DNA from: CAVQEK01 sp964596645
GTDB lineage: Bacteria > Bacteroidota > Bacteroidia > Cytophagales > Cyclobacteriaceae
Direction: 5' to 3'
NCBI GenBank assembly: GCA_964596645.1
Contig: CAZQVB010000005.1
Coordinates: forward strand, 62,001 to 126,000
Length of the DNA stretch: 64,000 nucleotides
Part shown: positions 44,185 through 53,029 of the stretch, one piece after another
How positions within the stretch are numbered: the first letter of the stretch is position 1
Layout of the letters: the number at the start of each line of letters is the position of its first letter
Program-made: the position numbers and the translations under genes
Notes under the pieces: model-generated
The model's input: the letters and a program-made list of their open reading frames with translations, nothing else
Told to the model about the DNA's origin: nothing
Database searches by the model: none

Positions 44185-46167
44185 TTACTTGTTGGTTAAC
44201 TGAACAACAAAACCTCCACCACGCACCATTTTCAACACCAGCGCTGTATCCTGCTTTATATCCATGGATTCCAGCAAATAATCGGTGCCTACACGGTGGG
44301 CATTGGGACCGTCTTTTAATATTTTGGCAGCATAAGTTCCTTCGCCTAAAAAAGAAAGATCCAGCGTTACCTCGCGGCCTTCATCGCCTGTCATTCCGGC
44401 CAAATACCAGGTATCACCTGTTTTCCGTGCTGCTACAATATACTCCCCAAATTTTGCTTTGAGTACCCTGGTGTCGTCCCATGTGGTGGGAATTTGGGAA
44501 ATGAATCGCGTGATTTCCGGTTCTTGATCATAGACCGAGGGCGCATCGCAGAGCATTTTTAGCGGCTCATTGAACAATACGAACATGGCCATTTCGCCGC
44601 TGCGCGACCCATGAACCTCGGGCATGGTCATGCGCAGCTTGTGGCCCGACTGCACATTGCGCATACCGCCCGGCGTAAAATCCATAGGCCCCTGCAGCGC
44701 CCGGGTAAAGGGCACCATCATGCGGTGCGGTATTGTCGCGCGATCCTCGCTCAGCTTGTTCCATTCGTTGCCGGCCACTGCTTCGTAGTTGATCACGTTG
44801 GGATAGGTGCGTGACAACCCTGTTGGTTTGGCTGCTCCATGAAAATCGATCAGCATTTTCCACCTGGCCGTGGCCTTGGCTATGTCTTCGTACATACGCA
44901 TACCGGTTTGGTCTTCACGGCCAAAAAAGTCGGCTTTCACACCTGCCACGTCATATTCGGCCAATAGGGCCAGGGCTTTGTCCAGCTGGCGGTGCAGGGT
45001 GTGCCCCGGTGCCCACACAATAACCTTCACCCCTTTCGAGGCGGCATAATTGCTTATTTTCTGCAAGTCCACATCGGGGTTTATCAGGGTGAGATCGTAT
45101 TTGTCTGTCCATAGCCAGTCGATCAGTATATACTCCAGACCATATTTGGCCGCGAAATCGATGTGGTACAGGTAGGTTTCTGTATTGACTCCGCCTTCAA
45201 AATTTTCACCCTCCACCACATAGTCGTGCCACCACTCCCAGGCCACTTTACCAGGTTTTATCCAATCGGTATCCGCTAAGGCATTGGGTTTTGATAGTTG
45301 CCATACCAAATCGCAGTCGGCAAAGGTGCGGTCGTCGTCGCTGATCACCAGCAGGCGCCACGGATAGGCACGGGCACCGGCAGTGATGGCGATATAATCC
45401 GCTACTTGATCGGCTACTTTGGAGTAATTGCTGAATCCACCGGTACGGGTAGTCAGAGCGTATTTTTCGAACGTTCCATTCAGAAAATTTTCGTAATCAT
45501 TGCCCCTGTCTATAAACAAGCTGGGATAATCGTACAAACCGGCTTCGGTAATGGCCACTTTTACTTGTGGCGTAGCCTGTACCACTATCGGCAAGTACAC
45601 TTTGGATTGGTTGTTATTGAAGTTTTGCATTTCCTGCGGATCGAGCGACACCAACTTGTAATTGGTCTCGTAACCACTTCCGTCCAGCATCCAGGCAGAT
45701 ACATCCCAGTTGAAGCGGAAAGCCACCTCTTCATCGTATACCGTCACCTGTTTTTCTTTACTGTTGGTCACAAAACGATAGGCCACACCATGGTCGTACG
45801 CGCGAAACTCCACAGCAAAATTGCCTTCAAAGGTGAGGGTCAGTTCATTATAATTGTCCCGTACCTGATTTCTGCTTCCCCATACGGTTGGAATGGTTTC
45901 ATCTACCGCTTGCTTTGAGGAATTGACGAGTTTTGGGTTTGCGCCCAGCACATTATTATTTATACTGATGGTTAAAGGTGAGGCTTGCAGCACCCGCTCC
46001 CCTTTAAAAGCCACTGTGTAATAGATTTTTTCTTTAAGATCCACATCTACCGAAATGTCTTTATTCGGTGAAAAAAGGGTGTTGACTTCCCGTGCTTTCA
46101 AGTTTACAGTAAAAAAAAGGCAGCACAATATACATGCTGCACCACATATCCATCTTTTCATAATCAT
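44185..46167 (-). CDS. GH97 retaining-type alpha-galactosidase/glucosidase
   Basis: A 660-aa exported GH97 enzyme with a signal peptide to about residue 25. An N-terminal beta-super-sandwich (about 30-290) precedes the barrel (about 295-560: VAWEWWHDYVVEG, YILIDWLWTD) and a C-terminal beta domain. GH97 contains inverting members with a Glu base and retaining members with an Asp nucleophile. Here the motif GVKADFFGRED carries Asp413 and NYEAVAGNE carries Glu462, the pattern of the retaining, mostly alpha-galactosidase branch. It lies 10 bp downstream of a sulfatase and overlaps the GHL6 gene region, so it is part of the exo-enzyme block. Confidence 0.87.
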   Translation of the reverse strand: MIMKRWICGAACILCCLFFTVNLKAREVNTLFSPNKDISVDVDLKEKIYYTVAFKGERVLQASPLTISINNNVLGANPKLVNSSKQAVDETIPTVWGSRNQVRDNYNELTLTFEGNFAVEFRAYDHGVAYRFVTNSKEKQVTVYDEEVAFRFNWDVSAWMLDGSGYETNYKLVSLDPQEMQNFNNNQSKVYLPIVVQATPQVKVAITEAGLYDYPSLFIDRGNDYENFLNGTFEKYALTTRTGGFSNYSKVADQVADYIAITAGARAYPWRLLVISDDDRTFADCDLVWQLSKPNALADTDWIKPGKVAWEWWHDYVVEGENFEGGVNTETYLYHIDFAAKYGLEYILIDWLWTDKYDLTLINPDVDLQKISNYAASKGVKVIVWAPGHTLHRQLDKALALLAEYDVAGVKADFFGREDQTGMRMYEDIAKATARWKMLIDFHGAAKPTGLSRTYPNVINYEAVAGNEWNKLSEDRATIPHRMMVPFTRALQGPMDFTPGGMRNVQSGHKLRMTMPEVHGSRSGEMAMFVLFNEPLKMLCDAPSVYDQEPEITRFISQIPTTWDDTRVLKAKFGEYIVAARKTGDTWYLAGMTGDEGREVTLDLSFLGEGTYAAKILKDGPNAHRVGTDYLLESMDIKQDTALVLKMVRGGGFVVQLTNK

Positions 46168-46177
46168 AAAAGGCTGT

Positions 46178-47719
46178 TTAATTATTGCTAAAAGTAATAT
46201 CTGTCCCTGTAATTTTTTCCAGCTCAGTCTTCATATCCTGCACGCGTTCAGGATATTTCTCCGCTAAATTGGCTTGCTGCCCAATTTCGCTATTGAGGTC
46301 ATAAAGCTGGTAGACTTCCGACCGCCCCATTTCCGTGCCTGTGGTTTTTTGTACAGCTTCACCTTCGTAGGGCGGTATCATCACCCAGTCTCCCTGCCTT
46401 ATTGCAAGGTTCATTACCCCTTCCAAAAGGATGGTACTTCTACCTGTCTCCACTTTTCCTAACAGTGCCTCACTCACATTTTGGCTGTCGTAGATTTCCT
46501 CTATCGGCAGGCCGAGCAGATGGGCGAACGACGCAAGAAAATCAATATGGCAAACAATGGCATCTGATCGACCCTGCTGGATATTTTCAGGCCAGCGTAT
46601 CATAAAAGGAACACGAGTGCCCCCTTCGTACAGGCTACCTTTTCCACCTCTTAGTTTACCGGCTGGCGCATGTTTCCCGATCAGTTCCACCGCCTGATCC
46701 CAATAGCCATCGTTCAACACCGGACCGTTGTCACTGGAAAAAACAACGATGGTATTCTGAGCCAGATCCATCTGATCGAGTGCCGTTAAGAATTCCTGCA
46801 CACACCAATCGGCTTCAAGAATGGCATCTCCTCGTGGCCCCATACCCGACTTTCCAACAAATCGCGCATTGGGCACACGCGGCACATGTGGCTGATGCAG
46901 GGCATAATACAAGAAGAACGGTTGCTGCTTATTTTCTTTTATGAAGTCGATGCTTTTATTGAGAAAGATGTCGGCCATGTCTTCGTCTACCCAGCGTGCA
47001 TCGTTGCCGCCTTTCATGTATCCTATGCGCGATACACCGTTGATGATGCTGTTGTCATGCCCAAAGGCAGGGTGCATTTTCAGCAATTCAGTATTGTCTT
47101 TGCCGGTAGGCTCACCAGGGAAATTTTCTTTATAGCTCACTTCTATCGGATCATTGGGGTCTGAACCCACTACTTTGCCATTTTCCACATATACACAAGG
47201 CGTGCGGTCGTTGGTAGCGGCCATGATGTAGGAGTAGTCAAAGCCGACTTCATTGGGTCCGGGTTTTATGTTTTCATTCCAATCGACCTGGCCATCGCCC
47301 AAGCCAAGGTGCCATTTCCCTACAATGCCAGTAGCATATCCGGCCTTCTGGAGCAATGCCGGCAAGGTAGTACGTGCTGTATCGATGATCAACGGTGCAT
47401 CGCCGGGAAGTATGGAAGCATTGCGGCGAAAGGGATACTCACCGGTGAGCAGGGCATATCGGCTGGGCGTGCACACGCCGGAAGTAGCATACCCGTTGGT
47501 GAACAAAATACCTTCGTTGGCAATCCGGTCAAATCCGGGAGTTTCTATTTCGGTGGCCCCATAGGCGCTCACATCACCATAACCCAGGTCGTCTGCATAA
47601 ATAATTACAATATTGGGGCGCTGTGCTTCTTCATTCGGGGCGCTATCACAGGCCTGTAATAGCAGGCAGCCAATAAAACTAATGACTGCACCAAGTCTTA
47701 TCGTTGATACTGAGTTCAT
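46178..47719 (-). CDS. Type I sulfatase, lipoprotein (CTPSR active site)
   Basis: A 513-aa arylsulfatase-fold enzyme (PF00884) that removes sulfate esters from the glycan. A lipobox ends in Cys24 (LLQAC), so it is membrane-anchored. The sulfatase signature CTPSRYALLTG has Cys83, which is converted to formylglycine. NIVIIYADDLGYGD gives the calcium-binding Asp pair, KWHLG is the conserved Lys-His, and VVFSSDNGP supplies the later metal ligands. It is intact. It lies 7 bp from the next sulfatase and 10 bp from the GH97 gene. The sulfate position cannot be told from the sequence. Confidence 0.93.
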   Translation of the reverse strand: MNSVSTIRLGAVISFIGCLLLQACDSAPNEEAQRPNIVIIYADDLGYGDVSAYGATEIETPGFDRIANEGILFTNGYATSGVCTPSRYALLTGEYPFRRNASILPGDAPLIIDTARTTLPALLQKAGYATGIVGKWHLGLGDGQVDWNENIKPGPNEVGFDYSYIMAATNDRTPCVYVENGKVVGSDPNDPIEVSYKENFPGEPTGKDNTELLKMHPAFGHDNSIINGVSRIGYMKGGNDARWVDEDMADIFLNKSIDFIKENKQQPFFLYYALHQPHVPRVPNARFVGKSGMGPRGDAILEADWCVQEFLTALDQMDLAQNTIVVFSSDNGPVLNDGYWDQAVELIGKHAPAGKLRGGKGSLYEGGTRVPFMIRWPENIQQGRSDAIVCHIDFLASFAHLLGLPIEEIYDSQNVSEALLGKVETGRSTILLEGVMNLAIRQGDWVMIPPYEGEAVQKTTGTEMGRSEVYQLYDLNSEIGQQANLAEKYPERVQDMKTELEKITGTDITFSNN

Positions 47720-47725
47720 TGAATG

Positions 47726-49180
47726 TCATTGATTGTGTTCATATAGGCCTAAGCGCTCATCGTATTTCAGGCGGGGTGCCTGTATAAAGCGGCTGATGGC
47801 TGCTGCCAGCTCCTGCTCAATGTCGGGCTCCGTTCCCAGCAGATTGTACAACTCCCGGTGATCTTGCGCAAGGTTGAAAAGTTCTTTGGGTTCATCGCCG
47901 TCGGCGGTCATTTTCCAAAAGCCTTTGGTGGCCACCGTCGTCACATACGGCTTTGGTTTTGGCCCCTGATTTTGAAAAGATTGGTATAAATCCATTTGCC
48001 AAAGCAGGATTTGGCGGTCTATCGTATCGGCTTCTGCCTTGAGCAGGGGCAGCATGCTGGTGCCGTCGATATCGGAAGGAATAGTGACTCCTACTGCCTC
48101 ACACACCGTGGGTAGGAAGTCGGCCATATGACCCGCTTCGAAAGTATGGGTATCCGGTTGTATAAAACCCGGCCATATGACAAACGCAGGTACGCGGATT
48201 CCTCCCTCGTGCAAATCAGTCTTGCCCCCTTTGAATGGGCCGGGACTACCCTGAAATGCCGGGCCATTATCTGAAGCAAATAATATCAACGTATTCTCAT
48301 ACATGCCCCGCTCCTTGAGCGCATCGACTAACCAACCCACATTGGCATCCAGATGCGAAACCATCGATCGAAATAGCAATTGATCGCCGCTTACTCCCAA
48401 TTTGGCATATTTCGATAAGTGAGGCTCTGGTGCCGGCTCGTAGGGTGTGTGTGGTGCATCAAAACACATGTTTAAGAAAAAAGGCTTCTTATCCAGCTTC
48501 CAACGATCCATCAGTTCAATGGCTTTTTCCACTTTTATTTCTTCCCAATGCTTTGGGTTTGGCGGAAGCTTTTTGTCGTTCTCAAGCATAAAGCTGCCTC
48601 CTCCACGATAGAGCTGTCTCTGCTCTATCAGCCTTGGGCGAATGGGCGCGCCTTCTATGTTGGCCAGGTAATAATCGAATCCGTGCTGCAAAGGTCCGGG
48701 CAGCGCGGTTTTGCCGGCCTGCCGTTGCTCAATGTCGATGGGCCGTAAGCCACCCAGGTGCCATTTGCCAATATGTGCGGTCGCATAACCAGCGGATTGA
48801 AGTATTTCTGGCAGTGTTACAGACTCAGGCACCAAGTAATCCGTACTGTCGCGCAGGTGCTGGCGTATGTCGTACCTCAAAGGAAATTTGCCAGTGAGTA
48901 AGCAAGCACGCGAGGGTGAACATACCGCCGAACCCGAATAAAAGCGTGTAAAGCGAATCCCCTCTCCTGCCAGTCGATCCAGATTGGGGGTTTCTATGGA
49001 TTGGCTGCCGTAACAGCTCAGATCACCATAACCTAAATCATCGGCAAGAATCACCACGATATTAGGCCTTTGGCGGGTTTCTGTCAGTTCCGTATTGGCA
49101 TCGGCCTGACAAGCCATAAAACCCAACACTGCTACCACTAGAAAAAATGAGTACTGGAAAAAATTTAATAAAGTTGTCAT
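47726..49180 (-). CDS. Type I sulfatase, lipoprotein (CSPSR active site)
   Basis: A 484-aa PF00884 sulfatase with a lipobox ending in Cys24 (GFMAC). The active-site motif is CSPSRACLLTG with Cys87 as formylglycine precursor. The metal-site phrase is VVILADDLGYGD, then IGKWHLGG and ILFASDNGP, as in arylsulfatase A-like enzymes. All key residues are present. A promoter-like sequence overlaps the end of the upstream gene, so this gene can be expressed separately. Its closest relative by design is the neighbour at 46178-47719, suggesting an old duplication. Confidence 0.93.
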   Translation of the reverse strand: MTTLLNFFQYSFFLVVAVLGFMACQADANTELTETRQRPNIVVILADDLGYGDLSCYGSQSIETPNLDRLAGEGIRFTRFYSGSAVCSPSRACLLTGKFPLRYDIRQHLRDSTDYLVPESVTLPEILQSAGYATAHIGKWHLGGLRPIDIEQRQAGKTALPGPLQHGFDYYLANIEGAPIRPRLIEQRQLYRGGGSFMLENDKKLPPNPKHWEEIKVEKAIELMDRWKLDKKPFFLNMCFDAPHTPYEPAPEPHLSKYAKLGVSGDQLLFRSMVSHLDANVGWLVDALKERGMYENTLILFASDNGPAFQGSPGPFKGGKTDLHEGGIRVPAFVIWPGFIQPDTHTFEAGHMADFLPTVCEAVGVTIPSDIDGTSMLPLLKAEADTIDRQILLWQMDLYQSFQNQGPKPKPYVTTVATKGFWKMTADGDEPKELFNLAQDHRELYNLLGTEPDIEQELAAAISRFIQAPRLKYDERLGLYEHNQ

Positions 49181-49214
49181 TGTCCTCAGTCTGTTGAAAA
49201 GTATTTCTATCCGA

Positions 49215-49245
49215 CAAATATATCATTGATTTGGGTTGAACCAAT
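49215..49245 (-). promoter_or_regulatory. Candidate internal promoter before a sulfatase gene
   Basis: On the minus strand TATATTTG (49222 to 49215) fits TAnnTTTG, with ATTG 19 bases upstream as an imperfect -33 element. The site straddles the last codons of the upstream sulfatase gene and would give a leader of about 28 bases to the sulfatase starting at 49180. Confidence 0.45.
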
Positions 49246-51172
49246 TCCACCTTTTTAGACGCATGTGATAATCTGACACAAATTGTGCTTGCTTTTCTTT
49301 AGAAAAAATATCTTCAACAGGCAACCGACCATAGTTCACCATGATGCTGCGAACTGAAAAACCACCTTCGTATTCTACATAATCTTTATGCATAATTGTT
49401 TCCAGACGATCGAGTTGCTTTTCATTGAGTTTATGATTCATCGATAGCTGCTCCAGCGCCGAAGCCGCTGCAAAATTTTTGTTGTCGCACATCTCTATCA
49501 AAGCATTCATACCTGCTGATTCTTCCCCGGCATAAACCAGTGCTTCTGCTGCAGCGGCTGATACTTCCATGCAGCTATCATCGAGCAAAGTATTGAGTTG
49601 TGCTGGCCAACTGTCCGGTTTATTTTTTGAATAGAGATAGCCAAAACCACTTGCAGCCCAGAACCTGAACGAGGCGTCGGGGTGCAAAAGGTAGGGTTCT
49701 AATTTTTGTGCAGAAATATTCTTCTCATCTGAAGCGAAGGCTGCTAAATCTAAAAGTTGATTGAGCGGATACTCGGCCTTTCTGATGTTGTCATATAAGT
49801 TACCGCCGTTTTCCACCCACCTTCTGCGTTCTGTCATCGGCAACAATCCCAGGTCACGGGTGGCATGCTGATGCCTGTATACCTCTGCACGTAATTCTTT
49901 TACTTTACTTAAATGCTGTGGATCTGCGGCCAAATTGTCCAACTCCCAGGGGTCGCTACTCAAATCATACAGCGCTTCGTAAGGCATAGGGCTAAAAAAC
50001 TGTTGATGCTCCGGCGGGCAGTTGTCGGTGAAATGAAACAGGCTATCCCACGCTACCTGTCCGGGCATGCCGAATTTATAGGCATGACGCAACGCAGGGA
50101 TTTTGTGCGGGGTAAAATACCTGATGTAATGATACCGCCCTTGATAAACAGAACGCGACGGGTCAAAATGATTGCCCATATTGGCTTTAAAACAGTGTGC
50201 GTATTCACGTGCACTATCACGGTGTGTTCCCATGAACGGTTTTCCCTGCATATGCTCAGGAGTTTTTACCCCGGCAATGCTCAGCACAGTAGGACCAAAA
50301 TCGGCAAAGGTCACCATGCGATCGGTGTAAGAGCCGGGTGTTTCATCCCACAGGTGTTGCCACTTTTGCGGCACGTAAACAATGAGTGCGGCTCTCTCGC
50401 CGGTATCGTTAGAAAAGCCCTTACCTCTTGGTAGACTGCCCCCATGGTCGCTGAACAGGAAGATGATCGTATTTTCCATTAAGGCCCTTTCCTGCAAATC
50501 CTTCAAGAAAATACCCACCCACCTGTCAACATCTTCAATCCCCTCCAGCTGCAAAGCGTAATCGGCTCGAAGCGCAGGCAAATCAGGCACATGGGCGGGC
50601 AGTTCACCGGGTCCCACTTTGATTCGACACGGCACGCGGTTGGCCAAATTGACCGTGGCCACTCTGCTGGTGTGTGTAGAATAATTGTTGTACATGGAAA
50701 AAAATGGCTTTTCTCCCCGCTCTGCATTTTGGTAGGATGCTCCGGCACCATTCCTATCCCACACCTTTTGCAATATTTCAGCTTCGTTTTCTTTTGGTGA
50801 GTTATAATCTGTTTTGCCTATGTTGGTACAGTAGTACCCGCTCTCACGCAACCACTTCGGGAAAAAATATATGCTTTCTGGCACCGGCCTGGCTTCACGA
50901 TGCAAATCTGTGCCCCAGGTAGTGGCATTGCAGCCACTTATAAGTGTAGAGCGTGCAGGTGAACACTGTGGGCCAACAGAAAAAGCATTTTTATACACTA
51001 CGCCCTTAGCAGCCAGTTGATCAATATTCGGGGTTTTCACAATGTCATTGCCGTAGACCGGCAGCAGATACGGCGATGCATCTTCGAAAACCAGCCAGAG
51101 AACGTTTGGATGTTCCTGGGCGCTTATTTTCAATGAAACGCTCAGTAAGCAGACAATTAATACAATTTTCAT
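49223..51172 (-). CDS. Type I sulfatase with helical-repeat C-terminus (CSPAR active site)
   Basis: A 649-aa exported sulfatase with signal peptide residues 1-18 (KISAQ). VLWLVFEDASPYLLPVYG is the metal-binding start. The active-site motif is CSPARSTLISG with Cys70, in the CxPxR variant with Ala. IGKTDYN and FLFSDHGGSLPRGKG follow. After about residue 480 the sequence changes to helical, HEAT-like repeats (AASGFGYLYSKNKP, SAAAAEALVYAGEE, NFAAASALEQLSM). That arrangement occurs in heparan-N-sulfatase-like families and may bind the substrate. It is followed closely by another sulfatase, and a 73-bp gap separates it from the fucosidase gene upstream. Confidence 0.88.
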   Translation of the reverse strand: MKIVLIVCLLSVSLKISAQEHPNVLWLVFEDASPYLLPVYGNDIVKTPNIDQLAAKGVVYKNAFSVGPQCSPARSTLISGCNATTWGTDLHREARPVPESIYFFPKWLRESGYYCTNIGKTDYNSPKENEAEILQKVWDRNGAGASYQNAERGEKPFFSMYNNYSTHTSRVATVNLANRVPCRIKVGPGELPAHVPDLPALRADYALQLEGIEDVDRWVGIFLKDLQERALMENTIIFLFSDHGGSLPRGKGFSNDTGERAALIVYVPQKWQHLWDETPGSYTDRMVTFADFGPTVLSIAGVKTPEHMQGKPFMGTHRDSAREYAHCFKANMGNHFDPSRSVYQGRYHYIRYFTPHKIPALRHAYKFGMPGQVAWDSLFHFTDNCPPEHQQFFSPMPYEALYDLSSDPWELDNLAADPQHLSKVKELRAEVYRHQHATRDLGLLPMTERRRWVENGGNLYDNIRKAEYPLNQLLDLAAFASDEKNISAQKLEPYLLHPDASFRFWAASGFGYLYSKNKPDSWPAQLNTLLDDSCMEVSAAAAEALVYAGEESAGMNALIEMCDNKNFAAASALEQLSMNHKLNEKQLDRLETIMHKDYVEYEGGFSVRSIMVNYGRLPVEDIFSKEKQAQFVSDYHMRLKRWNWFNPNQ

Positions 51173-51245
51173 TGGTGATTATTTTTTAAGGTTAGATAAA
51201 GAGTTCAACGCTTGTAATTCTTTATCAGAAACCCGGTTGAAAACT

Positions 51246-53000
51246 TTACACTTTACTCTTTGTCAAGATCAATCGCTTTATACTTATGCCTTCATCTAAC
51301 TTTTCCATCAGCTTCAGATTGATGAGCTGATCGCTGTCTTCGCTCAACTGAACTTCACCCATATTAAGTAACTCAAATCCATTCGTTGTATGCACATTAT
51401 ACTGAAGGTTTGTAGTATCTGTTTCGATATTGATGGTACCCGGTTGTTGAGCATTGATGAGCGCTGACACTTCATATGATCCTGCCTCGGATGTCTGAAA
51501 CATCCATTCAATTTTTACTTTTTTATCCAACCAGTTTTCAATATATGCATCTGCACCATAGCCATTGAGAACGGCCTGGGTGCCGTAGCCCGGATTGTGA
51601 AGATCGGCATACTCCGCGCTTAGTACTATATTTCCATCTACCAGTGTCGGTATATTGTTAGTTACTTCTATGCTGCCTTCAGTCTGCAAGACAATTACTG
51701 TATTGATGGGATCGAAATTGACAGAAGCGGTGCTGATGATGAGATCATCGTTATCAAATTCGTAAGATAGACGCTTATCTCGATCCTCAAGCAGATACAC
51801 AGAAGCGATATTGGCTTTTAGTCCGGGTACGATCAAGTGGTTATTTTCCGGCTTTCGGAACACGTGCAGATATAGTTTATCATCCTTTCGGGTACAACGC
51901 CCCCACGTGAGCTTGAAAAACGGGCTGGCTGTAGTTCCATAGATGGATTCACTATTGGTGCTCATCCATTGTCCTATTTGTTTCAATCGCACTACACTTG
52001 AATCGGGTATCTCTCCCTCTGCTGTTGGCCCCACATTCAATAAAAGATTACCTCCCTTGCTGGCAATGTCCACCAACATGTGAATCAGTGTCTTGACAGA
52101 TTTCCAGTTGTGGTCATACCATTTATACCCCCAACTGGTGTTCATCGTCATGCACACTTCCCAGTCGTAATCCAGCCCAGTTGGTGGCACGTGCTGTTCG
52201 GGCGTTGTAAAGTCACCTTTCCAAGGTTCATAGAGTCGATCATTCGTGATCAACTCCGGGTACCGATCGGTTATTTTCTTCAGTGAATCGGCCGCCTCCT
52301 CGGTCATCATATCGGGTGTATCCCACCATAAAATGTCAAGTCCACCATAATTCTCCAGTATCTCCCGCACTTGCGGCGCAGCCTTACCATTGATGTAATT
52401 CATCAATGGTTCGCGCACAAGCGTTGAGTCCCAGTGTGGCTGATTAAATTTCATATTCCTGTGTGTGCCCCCGGGTTCTGTCCAATCCTGTGCCTGCGAG
52501 TAATAGAAACCCAATCGCATATTATGCTTTTTACATGCTTCGGCCAGCTCCAGCAGCGGATCGCGGTCGAATGGCGTAGCATTAACAATATTGAAATCAC
52601 TGTGCCGCGAATGAAACAAAGCAAAACCATCGTGATGCTTTGAGGTAATGACGATGTATTTCATTCCCGCTCTTTTGGCCAGCAAAACCCACTCTTCGGC
52701 ATTGAATTTTTCAGGATTAAATTCAGTTGCCAGGCTCTTGTATTCTTGCACCGGTATCTTAGCATTGCGCATGATCCATTCACTTATTCCAGGCACTTGT
52801 TCATCTTTCCATTCGCCGGCAGGTATGGCATACAAACCCCAATGAATAAACATTCCAAATCGGGCATCGCGCCACCATTCCATTTTATCTGAAACATCAA
52901 CCTCTATTGCTTTCTCTTTCTGAGGCACATTACAAGAAAGTAACATACATGTGAGTAATAGTAAAAAGCAAAAGGCGCATCTTTTTTGATCATTATTCAT
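51246..53000 (-). CDS. GH29 alpha-L-fucosidase lipoprotein
   Basis: A retaining exo-fucosidase, 584 aa from the ATG at 53000 (an upstream TTG would add nine residues). The lipobox ends in Cys23 (LLSC). The GH29 barrel begins MEWWRDARFGMFIHWGLYAIPAGEW and runs through KHHDGFALF and YYSQAQDW. The nucleophile is Asp227 in LDILWWDTPD. The last 150 residues form a beta-rich carbohydrate-binding-like domain, partly of the kind that binds the anchor sugar. Together with the GHL6/GH151-like gene it suggests fucose in the substrate. It is adjacent to two sulfatase genes, so the fucose could itself be sulfated. Confidence 0.92.
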   Translation of the reverse strand: MNNDQKRCAFCFLLLLTCMLLSCNVPQKEKAIEVDVSDKMEWWRDARFGMFIHWGLYAIPAGEWKDEQVPGISEWIMRNAKIPVQEYKSLATEFNPEKFNAEEWVLLAKRAGMKYIVITSKHHDGFALFHSRHSDFNIVNATPFDRDPLLELAEACKKHNMRLGFYYSQAQDWTEPGGTHRNMKFNQPHWDSTLVREPLMNYINGKAAPQVREILENYGGLDILWWDTPDMMTEEAADSLKKITDRYPELITNDRLYEPWKGDFTTPEQHVPPTGLDYDWEVCMTMNTSWGYKWYDHNWKSVKTLIHMLVDIASKGGNLLLNVGPTAEGEIPDSSVVRLKQIGQWMSTNSESIYGTTASPFFKLTWGRCTRKDDKLYLHVFRKPENNHLIVPGLKANIASVYLLEDRDKRLSYEFDNDDLIISTASVNFDPINTVIVLQTEGSIEVTNNIPTLVDGNIVLSAEYADLHNPGYGTQAVLNGYGADAYIENWLDKKVKIEWMFQTSEAGSYEVSALINAQQPGTINIETDTTNLQYNVHTTNGFELLNMGEVQLSEDSDQLINLKLMEKLDEGISIKRLILTKSKV

Positions 53001-53029
53001 AGTGTATAGGCATTTATTAATCCACAACT

